Source of the DNA: Methanobacteriota archaeon
GTDB taxonomy: Archaea; Thermoplasmatota; Poseidoniia; Poseidoniales; Thalassarchaeaceae
Direction of reading: 5' to 3'
DNA: 5,099 bases
Assembly: GCA_002686525.1 (NCBI GenBank)
Contig: NZDA01000007.1
Coordinates: 49,126 to 54,224 of the forward strand
Numbering within the stretch: position 1 is the stretch's first letter; each line of letters starts with the position of its first letter. The notes below the pieces were generated by a model. That model had not been told where the DNA came from and did no database searches. It saw only the letters and a program-made list of their open reading frames with translations. This document shows positions 1 to 5,099 of this stretch, in pieces. The position numbers and the translations under genes were made by a program.

Positions 1-218
1 TGATTATTTTCTTGATAGAAAATTTCTCCATTATTATCAATTTCAAGTGCTAGACCAGGACAACTGATTTTCAAACATGAAACACTGTACCAAAGAGGAC
101 CGTCATGTTCGATATTTTCCTCAATAATTAATTTTTTTTCTTCACTTTGTCCATTGACATTAATGATACTAGAAGTGATAAAAATCACAATCATCAGCAG
201 TGCAGCAATCCGTCTCAC
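1..218 (-). CDS. Exported protein of unknown function, N-terminal part only (runs off the left edge)
   Basis: The minus-strand frame is open from the window edge back to an in-frame TGA at about 254-256. The only reasonable start after that stop is GTG at 216-218. It gives MRRIAALLMIVIFITSSIIN followed by VNGQSEEKK: two arginines, a hydrophobic core at about residues 4-19, then a polar charged segment. That is a textbook Sec signal peptide, with likely cleavage near residues 23-25. About 48 mature residues are visible. They contain a close cysteine pair (C48 and C53), compatible with an extracytoplasmic disulfide. The product is probably secreted or membrane-anchored, but the missing C-terminus prevents naming it. 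A purine-rich AAGAGGAGG lies on this strand at 235-243, 16 bases before the GTG, which is rather far for a ribosome site, so the start is uncertain; ATG 192-194 is possible but would lose the positive N-terminus. The gene is divergent from arcS. Confidence 0.7.
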   Translation of the reverse strand, partial: MRRIAALLMIVIFITSSIINVNGQSEEKKLIIEENIEHDGPLWYSVSCLKISCPGLALEIDNNGEIFYQENN

Positions 219-245
219 ACCTCTGCGTACACGGCCTCCTCTTAG

Positions 246-267
246 AATGCTTCAAGCGAAATGCTTC
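246..267. repeat. 8-bp direct repeat AATGCTTC, two copies, in the divergent intergenic region
   Basis: AATGCTTC occurs at 246-253 and again at 260-267, so the copies start 14 bases apart. They sit between the divergent starts at 218 (minus strand) and 281 (plus strand). A tandem half-site pair there could be an operator, but two 8-mers can also arise by chance, and no regulator gene is in the window. Confidence 0.3.
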
Positions 268-280
268 CTCCGCATCATCT

Positions 281-2065
281 ATGGGAGAGAGGCCACTAGC
301 CCGAAGTGTAGTCGCAAGACAGCGTTTTGGACGTTTATTCAGTCTGGGTGACAGAAATTCACCCAGTTCTTGGACTCCAGCAATTATTTTGAGTGAAAGT
401 GATAAAGATTTACCATTTTCTATAGCTCCATTCCGATATTTTAGAGATTCTACAAATTTACCTGCAAAAATTTCTATCAAAACACGAACAAACCTTACCT
501 TACCTTTTGATAGATTAGATACTTGGTTTGCTAGTGAAGGTTTAGTCCTTCCACCAAGTTTAGTTGAATCTAACTCAGGTGAATTTGGGTATGGAGGAGA
601 GATATTGCCAGTTTCATGGCAATCCTTACATCATGACTTGACACTAAATGATGAAAATCTACTACCCTCTATTATCATTCTAACAGACGCTCCGCAATTG
701 GTTAATCAGAAAGGTTTACTCTCTGAGGCTCTATACATCATCAGAACGCGTTTTCCTTCATCTTTGATATGGACTCCTGGAATTGGGGGTCCTGATAATT
801 GCGCAATATTAACCTGGATGGGGGTTGATATTTTCGATCTGGCAAGGTCGAAGCATGCTAGCTCATTAGGTGTGATTTTGTCTGAAAATGGACCAAGAAA
901 TGTTGAGGAATCGGTAGGGGAAGATTCCTCAATGGATACTCAAATTCAATGTTGGAAAAACTCAATAGCAGCAACTAGAATAGCGATTAGGGAAGGAAAT
1001 CTTCGTGAATTAGTAGAAAAACAATCAATCTCAAGCCCAAGATCCGTTGAAAGATTAAGGATTCATGATGCTAAAATGTCTTCTTTAGATGGAGGAGAAT
1101 CCGGTTTAGCTAGAATCAAAGGGCAATTTCACGAATTGAGATGTCATAGTTTTTCAAGTCGGAATGATCCTTTGATTCAAGACTGGCGTAGTAGAGTTTC
1201 CGAACATCATCAACCACCTCTACATCAATCTAAAGTGGTTGTTTTATTGCCATGTTCTGCAACTAAACCTTACCGACTTTCTTCTTCGCACAAGAGATTT
1301 AGTAGATCCATAGTTTCTAACACAATCCATGAAGTAATGGTTACAGCACCACTTGGACTTGTTCCCAGAGAACTTGAAGATATTTGGCCTGCTGCAAACT
1401 ATGATATACCTGTGACTGGAGATTGGGATCTAGATGAACTCAAAACAATCAAAGAAATGGTAGATAAATATATCACAAGGAATAATTTCATGAGAGTATT
1501 GAATCACAGTGGTATCGATATAGAACATGATACAATTGAAATTATAGATACTAGGAATGGGCTTTCTGCAGGCTCATCTGAAGCTCTTGATTTCCTCAAA
1601 GAGATGGTTGAAAAGTCTGTCAATGATTTTAGTTTAGATGATCCTAAAGAGAGTAAACATAGATTGGGGAAGCTTAGAGCACTTTCAAATTTCCAACATG
1701 GTACTGATGATTGGTTAGAAGGGACTGGAATTCAAGGTAGACCTCCGATATTTACTATACGTAAAGAAGGGAAGCAATTGGCATTATGGAATCCAAGATT
1801 GGGTCGTTTCTCGTTTACGAAAGCCTGCTTGCCTTTGTTAGCCGAAAGTAAAAAATTTCCTGTGGCTAATATTACTCCGGGAATTGATTGGAGAGGTGAT
1901 TTATTTTCCTCAAATGTGATTAGTGTCAATGGAAGTATTAGAATCGGTGATGAGGTTTTAGTATACCAAAACGGAGAACTGATTGGGTCAGCCAGAGCAG
2001 AAGCTGCAGGTTGGGAATGGCCAAATGGTCCTAGCAGACTGGCTCGTGCTCAACATAGATTATAG
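281..2065 (+). CDS. arcS: Archaeosine synthase ArcS (TgtA2), full length
   Basis: ArcS acts in the cytoplasm on archaeal tRNA carrying preQ0 at position 15 of the D-loop, after ArcTGT has inserted it. It is now understood to attach lysine to the preQ0 nitrile, an intermediate that the radical-SAM partner RaSEA converts to archaeosine. From ATG 281 the protein is 594 residues, within the family range. Domains in order: a TGT-like N-terminal domain (about 8-270) with PGIGGPDN at 166-173, MGVDIFD at 180-186 and LRELVE at 241-246; the ArcS core (DUF5591-type) with PCSATKPYRLSSSH at 324-337, an exact match to the family signature PCx3KPYx2Sx2H, then HEVMVTAPLGLVPRELE from 350 and a YDIPVTGDW-type stretch ending near 383; and a C-terminal PUA RNA-binding domain at about 525-594 with GDEVLVY. 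The same frame opens at GTG 200, but family similarity begins only at about SVVARQRFGRL, just after ATG 281, and GTG 200 would overlap the divergent gene. No Shine-Dalgarno precedes 281. Neither ArcTGT nor RaSEA is in the window. Confidence 0.95.
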   Translation: MGERPLARSVVARQRFGRLFSLGDRNSPSSWTPAIILSESDKDLPFSIAPFRYFRDSTNLPAKISIKTRTNLTLPFDRLDTWFASEGLVLPPSLVESNSGEFGYGGEILPVSWQSLHHDLTLNDENLLPSIIILTDAPQLVNQKGLLSEALYIIRTRFPSSLIWTPGIGGPDNCAILTWMGVDIFDLARSKHASSLGVILSENGPRNVEESVGEDSSMDTQIQCWKNSIAATRIAIREGNLRELVEKQSISSPRSVERLRIHDAKMSSLDGGESGLARIKGQFHELRCHSFSSRNDPLIQDWRSRVSEHHQPPLHQSKVVVLLPCSATKPYRLSSSHKRFSRSIVSNTIHEVMVTAPLGLVPRELEDIWPAANYDIPVTGDWDLDELKTIKEMVDKYITRNNFMRVLNHSGIDIEHDTIEIIDTRNGLSAGSSEALDFLKEMVEKSVNDFSLDDPKESKHRLGKLRALSNFQHGTDDWLEGTGIQGRPPIFTIRKEGKQLALWNPRLGRFSFTKACLPLLAESKKFPVANITPGIDWRGDLFSSNVISVNGSIRIGDEVLVYQNGELIGSARAEAAGWEWPNGPSRLARAQHRL

Positions 2066-2073
2066 CATAAATT
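2066..2073 (+). promoter_or_regulatory. Possible TATA box for rpsO
   Basis: CATAAATT directly follows the arcS stop codon. With the usual archaeal spacing of about 26 bases from TATA centre to transcription start, RNA would begin near 2096 and leave an rpsO leader of about 44 bases containing the Shine-Dalgarno site. Read-through from arcS across the 74-base gap is equally possible. This is pattern-based inference only. Confidence 0.3.
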
Positions 2074-2100
2074 GGTTGTTTGAGTTTGCGTAGCGATTAA

Positions 2101-2133
2101 AGAGGGGCAGCAAGTCGGCCGGCTACCTGAGGT
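2101..2133 (+). promoter_or_regulatory. GC-rich rpsO leader with Shine-Dalgarno site
   Basis: GAGGT at 2129-2133 ends six bases before ATG 2140 and matches the anti-Shine-Dalgarno of archaeal 16S rRNA, so it supports that start. The leader is strikingly GC-rich: 20 of the 30 bases from 2101 to 2130 are G or C, against under 30% in nearby coding stretches. It holds a CGGCCGGC segment (2116-2123) and a palindrome ACCT-G-AGGT (2125-2133) overlapping the ribosome site. The short arms GTAGC (2090-2094) and GCTAC (2122-2126) could pair in RNA. Autogenous control by S15 is known in bacteria; here it is only a possibility. Confidence 0.55.
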
Positions 2134-2139
2134 CATCAC

Positions 2140-2595
2140 ATGGCACGTATGCATAGCAAAGGAAAAGGAACTAGCGGGTCATCTAAGCCCAATATCGATA
2201 CAGCCCCATCATGGTCTGAATCTGATAAAGGTACAGTTGAAGAATTAATCATAAAATACGCTAATGAGGGCCATTCTTCAGCAAAAATCGGAACATTACT
2301 TAGAGACATGCACGCTGTTCCTGACGTTCGTCTTGTGATGGGAGAGAGAATTTCTCAAACTCTTTCAAGAAACGATCTTGAATCAAAATATCCTGAAGAT
2401 ATGATGAATCTTATGAGAAAAGCGTTGAGTCTTATTGACCATCTTTCCAATAATAAGAAAGACTTGCATAATCGTCGTCAGTTAGAACTTTGTGAGTCAA
2501 GGTTGCGCCGTTTGGCTAGATATTATGTTGGTACTGGTCGTATCCCTTCGACATGGGCCTACAAACGTGATCAATTGCGACTAATGGTTGAATGA
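2140..2595 (+). CDS. rpsO: 30S ribosomal protein S15 (uS15, archaeal/eukaryotic type)
   Basis: S15 is a primary binder of the 16S rRNA central domain and helps build the small-subunit platform. The protein has 151 residues, the archaeal length; bacterial S15 is about 89. It begins with the hallmark MARMHSKGKGTSGSSKP. Residues 1-60 form the archaeal/eukaryotic N-terminal S13/S15 domain, including PSWSESDK, the GHSSAKIGTLLRDMHAVPDV segment (44-63, split here as GHSSAKIG plus LLRDMHAVPDV) and a short linker. The S15 core follows at about 80-151: PEDMMNLM at 85-92, HLSNNKKDLHNRR at 101-113 and LCESRLRRLARYYV at 117-130, the rRNA-contacting helices, then GRIPSTWAY at 133-141. The start is supported by GAGGT six bases upstream and by the conserved MARMH. 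It lies 74 bases after arcS and 44 before the next plus-strand gene, so an operon is plausible. Nothing is missing or unusual in the protein. Confidence 0.98.
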   Translation: MARMHSKGKGTSGSSKPNIDTAPSWSESDKGTVEELIIKYANEGHSSAKIGTLLRDMHAVPDVRLVMGERISQTLSRNDLESKYPEDMMNLMRKALSLIDHLSNNKKDLHNRRQLELCESRLRRLARYYVGTGRIPSTWAYKRDQLRLMVE

Positions 2596-2596
2596 T

Positions 2597-2613
2597 ATCA
2601 TAGCGTATATGAT
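2597..2613. repeat. Short inverted repeat after rpsO overlapping a TATA-like motif
   Basis: ATCATA (2597-2602) and TATGAT (2608-2613) are exact reverse complements separated by five bases and followed by TTT. It starts one base after the rpsO stop. The six AT-rich pairs would make only a weak hairpin, so it may be a weak terminator, a protein-binding palindrome, or chance around the TATA-like sequence. Confidence 0.3.
2606..2612 (+). promoter_or_regulatory. Possible TATA box for the downstream RecJ-like gene
   Basis: TATATGA is centred 31 bases before ATG 2640. Archaeal transcription usually starts about 26 bases after the TATA centre, which would give a leaderless or nearly leaderless mRNA. 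This agrees with the lack of any Shine-Dalgarno in the 20 bases before the start; that stretch holds a run of six C (2622-2627) instead of a purine tract. No clear BRE is visible upstream. Confidence 0.35.
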
Positions 2614-2639
2614 TTGTACTACCCCCCTGTTCGAGTAAT

Positions 2640-3491
2640 ATGAGACATCTTGTTCATGAAGCACAATATTCTTCAGTCTCCGATATTTTGATATCGGCTT
2701 CAAAAGAAATTGAAAGGTTAAATGAACCTCTATTGTTATTATGTCAACCTACATTATCATCTTCCTTATCTATGGCTGTAATTGAATCTTCTCTGGTTGA
2801 TAATGGAATAGCCTATCGTAGAAAATTCTCTATCGATGAGCCTCAATCTCCCTGGATTAAAATAATTGATGATGATTCTGAGATAACATCTATTGAAACA
2901 AATCCCTTCAGATTGACAATTTCTACATCTATTGTTGATGGATTAATTAGTCATAACGGAGAGTATAGGAAAGGCCCTCTAACATCTGTCGCTCAATCTC
3001 ATGCATTAGCACAATTGATATCGCCGAATGGTATTAGAACTCGCAGACTAAGGCCATGGTTAATCTCGGGTAATTGGCTCAATCATGCTATGGATAATTC
3101 TTATGACCCCCTATATTCAGCTCTCCGAGATTTTCTTTTAGATGAGGGGATAATTAGAGTAGTTCCTTTACCAGAGGTTCCTGAGCCAAATGTTTCTGAA
3201 TATGATTGGATCGATGAAAATATTTTGAATGCTGTTTCTTCAAGATGGGGCAGTCTTGATCTAGAGGGAAAAGCTAGGGCATTGTCAAATCTAGTCAGAG
3301 ATTCATTGATTCGTTCAAAACCTTCTACATCAAGATTGGAAGAAATCGTTTGGCATTGTATTTTAGCACCTGGATGGTCCACTGATATGGTAAGTCAAAT
3401 TTCCTCTGCCAGAGTTTTTTGGGAAGATAATAGCCCGAACATCGCCTCAAGTAAAGTAATTGACAAATTAATTAGAGACGGGAAAATGTGA
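2640..3491 (+). CDS. Uncharacterised protein downstream of S15, possible catalytically degenerate RecJ/Cdc45-like protein
   Basis: The 283-residue protein matches no family I can name with certainty. It has no signal peptide or membrane segment, so it is probably cytoplasmic. Residues 27-63 (LNEPLLLLCQP, then SSLSMAVIESSLVDNGIAY and RRKF) have the shape of the first Rossmann strand and helix of archaeal RecJ/GAN DHH phosphoesterases, where the strand ends in a DADG-type metal motif and a helix precedes a 'gi-Y-x-x-x-F' strand. Here PTLSSS (37-42) replaces that motif, and no DHH triplet occurs anywhere. An acidic patch IIDDDSE (75-81) falls where a second strand would lie. Distinctive segments follow: RTRRLRPWLISGNW (133-146), SYDPLYSALRDFLLDEG (154-170) and VVPLPEVPEP (174-183). 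In many archaea a RecJ-like DHH gene follows the S15 gene, which supports the guess. At 283 residues it is much shorter than active archaeal RecJ/GAN (about 450-480). ATG 2640 is the first in-frame start. The CDS is confident; the family link is a hypothesis. Confidence 0.8.
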   Translation: MRHLVHEAQYSSVSDILISASKEIERLNEPLLLLCQPTLSSSLSMAVIESSLVDNGIAYRRKFSIDEPQSPWIKIIDDDSEITSIETNPFRLTISTSIVDGLISHNGEYRKGPLTSVAQSHALAQLISPNGIRTRRLRPWLISGNWLNHAMDNSYDPLYSALRDFLLDEGIIRVVPLPEVPEPNVSEYDWIDENILNAVSSRWGSLDLEGKARALSNLVRDSLIRSKPSTSRLEEIVWHCILAPGWSTDMVSQISSARVFWEDNSPNIASSKVIDKLIRDGKM

Positions 3492-5099
3492 TTATTCTTC
3501 TATTCTCAGCATTACTCCACAACCCGAACATTCAATTCTAAGTGGTCTAACATTTGATTCTACAGGGTTACTAGTTTCGCAAGCAGGACATTCAATTCTT
3601 GGAGATTTATTTTTCCTTCTCTTTTCTCTGTTTGATTTAGGTGAAACTAGAGAGATTGGGAAAACTAAAAGAATGCTTGAAGCGACAATTGCAAGAACTA
3701 TTTGCATAGGCATACCTAGGACATATATTACCAGAGACAAACCTCCTAAAGATGAGACAGAAATTAGTGCAGGTGCACTACTTCTATTCCTAGTTAAGAA
3801 CAATCCCATTCCAATAGCAATGCATAAAGCGAAGACACACAGCATTGCAGAAATTAGAGGGCTGAATGCCATATTCCCGGATGGGAGGAACTCAATCCTA
3901 AAATTCTCATCAACACTAATGTCATTTTGATTAATATTGATTGCTTCTAAGAAAATCCATCTTCGATGCTCAAAGTCAATATTTTCCGCAGAAACAGGAC
4001 CTAGTCCTGCCAACATTGATGTTTTAATTTCTAAATTTATGTCAACATCATCCCAGTAATTGTTAGATGGGTTACGAATAAAATTCTCAATTAATAACTG
4101 CCTTTCATTGTCTATTACAGAGTAAGAGGTTTCAATCTTAATTGTTATTTTTTCAGCTGCAAATGATCTAGTTCCTCCCATATCAATTTGATATTCTGTT
4201 GGGCCTAAATCTACCGGATTAATACCAAGAATAGATTCGATATCTAAGGATAATCCGTTTTGCATAAATGAACGCATATCTGATGAGGAGCCAGTGATAT
4301 GGGATGTCAATGCTAGCAGTTCATCATCATCTACTTTCCCATTATTTCTATGTGAACTAGCAACTGAATCTGAATATGAATTTAAATTTTTCCACCAGCT
4401 ATTTGAATCTAAGCTGGAGTTTCCGATATTATCCATCCCCCATCTCATCCATTGTGACATAGCACTATCAAACGAAATTTCAATTTTCTTTTCAATTAAA
4501 TCTCCTTCAAATTTCATATCAACTTCTACACTTATTTCCGAACCACTATCTCTTAGTGGTTCAGAAGAGGGGTAATAACTACCTCCGCCACCATTGTTGT
4601 CATCAACATCAATTTCATGATTTTTTGAGGCAGTAATTTCTAAACCTGATTGAGGTGACAGTGTAAAATCAGTTGAATAAGTGCCACTTTCTGTACCCTC
4701 AGGCATCTCCCAAACAAATGTTACTTCAACTCCTGATTCGGTGGGCGTTGCTATAGGGCTAAGTGTTAGCGGACTTCCCTGAAGATTGAAAGTTCCACTT
4801 GATAGAGACCACATTTCTCCGCCAAATCCTGAATTTAATATTATAGGGAAATATACAAGACCTGAGGTGACACTGGCCTCTTTTATCCTAATATTGACCA
4901 ATGGCATCTTGCCGTTTATCTTACCAACAGAGTCTTCAGAACCCCATTTAAATGTCAATCCTGCCTCCTGTGTAGGATTTGAAAAAAGTAAACTGTTTAC
5001 ATACAGAGAAACTTCTAATTTATCTCCATCATTTACAGAACCAGAAGAAACTTGTACAGAAATTTCTAAATTACCTTCAGCATTTAGAAACGGTTCAAC
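3492..5099 (-). CDS. Membrane protein with beta-rich outer region, three C-terminal membrane segments and cytoplasmic zinc ribbon; N-terminus beyond the right edge
   Basis: The frame is open from the TAA at 3492-3494 to the right edge: 535 residues and no start. A TTG at 4956-4958 could be taken as a start, but the preceding 47 codons continue the same beta-strand-rich protein (for example GNLEISVQVSSG and GDKLEVSLYV), so the gene is partial. Visible order, numbered from the right edge: beta-rich, Ig- or CARDB-like repeats to about 160; a D/N/G-rich linker at 164-181 (DVDDNNGGGGSYYP); a mixed domain at about 185-405 with a degenerate EF-hand-like loop at 247-260 (RNNGKVDDDE); membrane helices at about 413-435, 443-462 and 465-485; a basic linker at 488-501 (REKRRKNK); and a zinc ribbon with CPAC at 504-507 and CSGC at 524-527. 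The basic linker after the third helix puts the ribbon in the cytoplasm and the large region outside. It may be an envelope or surface protein with a sensing or anchoring role; its substrate is unknown. It converges on the preceding gene with no gap. Confidence 0.9.
   Translation of the reverse strand, partial: VEPFLNAEGNLEISVQVSSGSVNDGDKLEVSLYVNSLLFSNPTQEAGLTFKWGSEDSVGKINGKMPLVNIRIKEASVTSGLVYFPIILNSGFGGEMWSLSSGTFNLQGSPLTLSPIATPTESGVEVTFVWEMPEGTESGTYSTDFTLSPQSGLEITASKNHEIDVDDNNGGGGSYYPSSEPLRDSGSEISVEVDMKFEGDLIEKKIEISFDSAMSQWMRWGMDNIGNSSLDSNSWWKNLNSYSDSVASSHRNNGKVDDDELLALTSHITGSSSDMRSFMQNGLSLDIESILGINPVDLGPTEYQIDMGGTRSFAAEKITIKIETSYSVIDNERQLLIENFIRNPSNNYWDDVDINLEIKTSMLAGLGPVSAENIDFEHRRWIFLEAININQNDISVDENFRIEFLPSGNMAFSPLISAMLCVFALCIAIGMGLFLTRNRSSAPALISVSSLGGLSLVIYVLGMPMQIVLAIVASSILLVFPISLVSPKSNREKRRKNKSPRIECPACETSNPVESNVRPLRIECSGCGVMLRIEE
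3606..3637 (+). terminator. Pyrimidine/T-rich tract, possible terminator for the plus-strand genes
   Basis: About 115 bases past the end of the plus-strand 283-residue gene lies a stretch made almost entirely of T and C with several T runs (TTTATTTTTCC, CTTTTCTC, TTTGATTT). Archaeal RNA polymerase terminates at T-rich non-template tracts without needing a hairpin. On the minus strand this tract encodes the lysine/arginine-rich linker between membrane helix 3 and the zinc ribbon, so its composition is also explained by coding. The terminator role is inference. Confidence 0.3.

Noticed and set aside
200..280. N-terminal extension of arcS from GTG 200 (27 extra residues)
   Set aside because: The extension lacks family similarity, overlaps the divergent signal-peptide gene and starts with GTG; ATG 281 falls just before the conserved N-terminus.
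154..480. Small open frames on both strands (154-351 plus, 169-480 minus)
   Set aside because: They overlap arcS and the left signal-peptide gene in other frames, with low-complexity, unnatural compositions and no motif.
1732..1929. Minus-strand open frame of 65 codons
   Set aside because: It lies wholly inside the PUA-proximal part of arcS and is a shadow frame.
2611..2640. GTTCGAG-like sequence resembling a tRNA T-loop
   Set aside because: No acceptor, D or anticodon stems surround it, so it is not a tRNA.
3101..3382. Minus-strand open frame of 93 codons
   Set aside because: Antisense shadow of the S15-linked gene, with no ribosome site or recognisable domain.
3673..4575. Plus-strand open frames at 3673-3930 and 4294-4575
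   Set aside because: They are antisense to the large membrane protein; their hydrophobic or Ser-rich look comes from its membrane and acidic codons.

Overview
The window looks like a piece of an AT-rich euryarchaeal chromosome, most probably from a planktonic Marine Group II/III archaeon (Poseidoniales or a relative). The archaeal assignment is firm. The window has an archaeosine synthase (ArcS), which belongs to an archaea-specific tRNA modification, and an archaeal/eukaryotic-type ribosomal protein S15 with the long N-terminal extension. The marine-group assignment is an inference, based on low GC, small gaps, and secreted or membrane proteins with a C-terminal cytoplasmic zinc ribbon.

Layout, left to right. 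(1) A minus-strand gene runs off the left edge. Only its signal peptide and about 50 mature residues are visible. (2) A short, unusually GC-rich divergent intergenic region carries an 8-bp direct repeat. (3) arcS lies on the plus strand, best started at ATG 281, with all signature motifs intact. (4) A GC-rich leader with a good Shine-Dalgarno site precedes rpsO (S15). (5) A plus-strand 283-residue protein follows in the place where many archaea carry a RecJ-like DHH nuclease (the GINS-associated nuclease / Cdc45 family). Its N-terminus still resembles that fold, but the catalytic DxD-type residues are absent. (6) A minus-strand membrane protein converges on it with no intergenic base. It has a beta-rich outer region, three C-terminal membrane segments, a basic linker and a four-cysteine zinc ribbon. 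Its reading frame stays open to the right edge, so it is partial.

Functionally, the middle block (arcS, rpsO, RecJ-like) concerns tRNA modification, translation and possibly replication. The two partial flanking genes encode exported or envelope proteins transcribed the other way. No RNA genes, CRISPR arrays, insertion sequences or phage genes were seen. The item most worth following up is the degenerate RecJ/Cdc45-like protein next to S15. Most of the rest is ordinary core-genome sequence.
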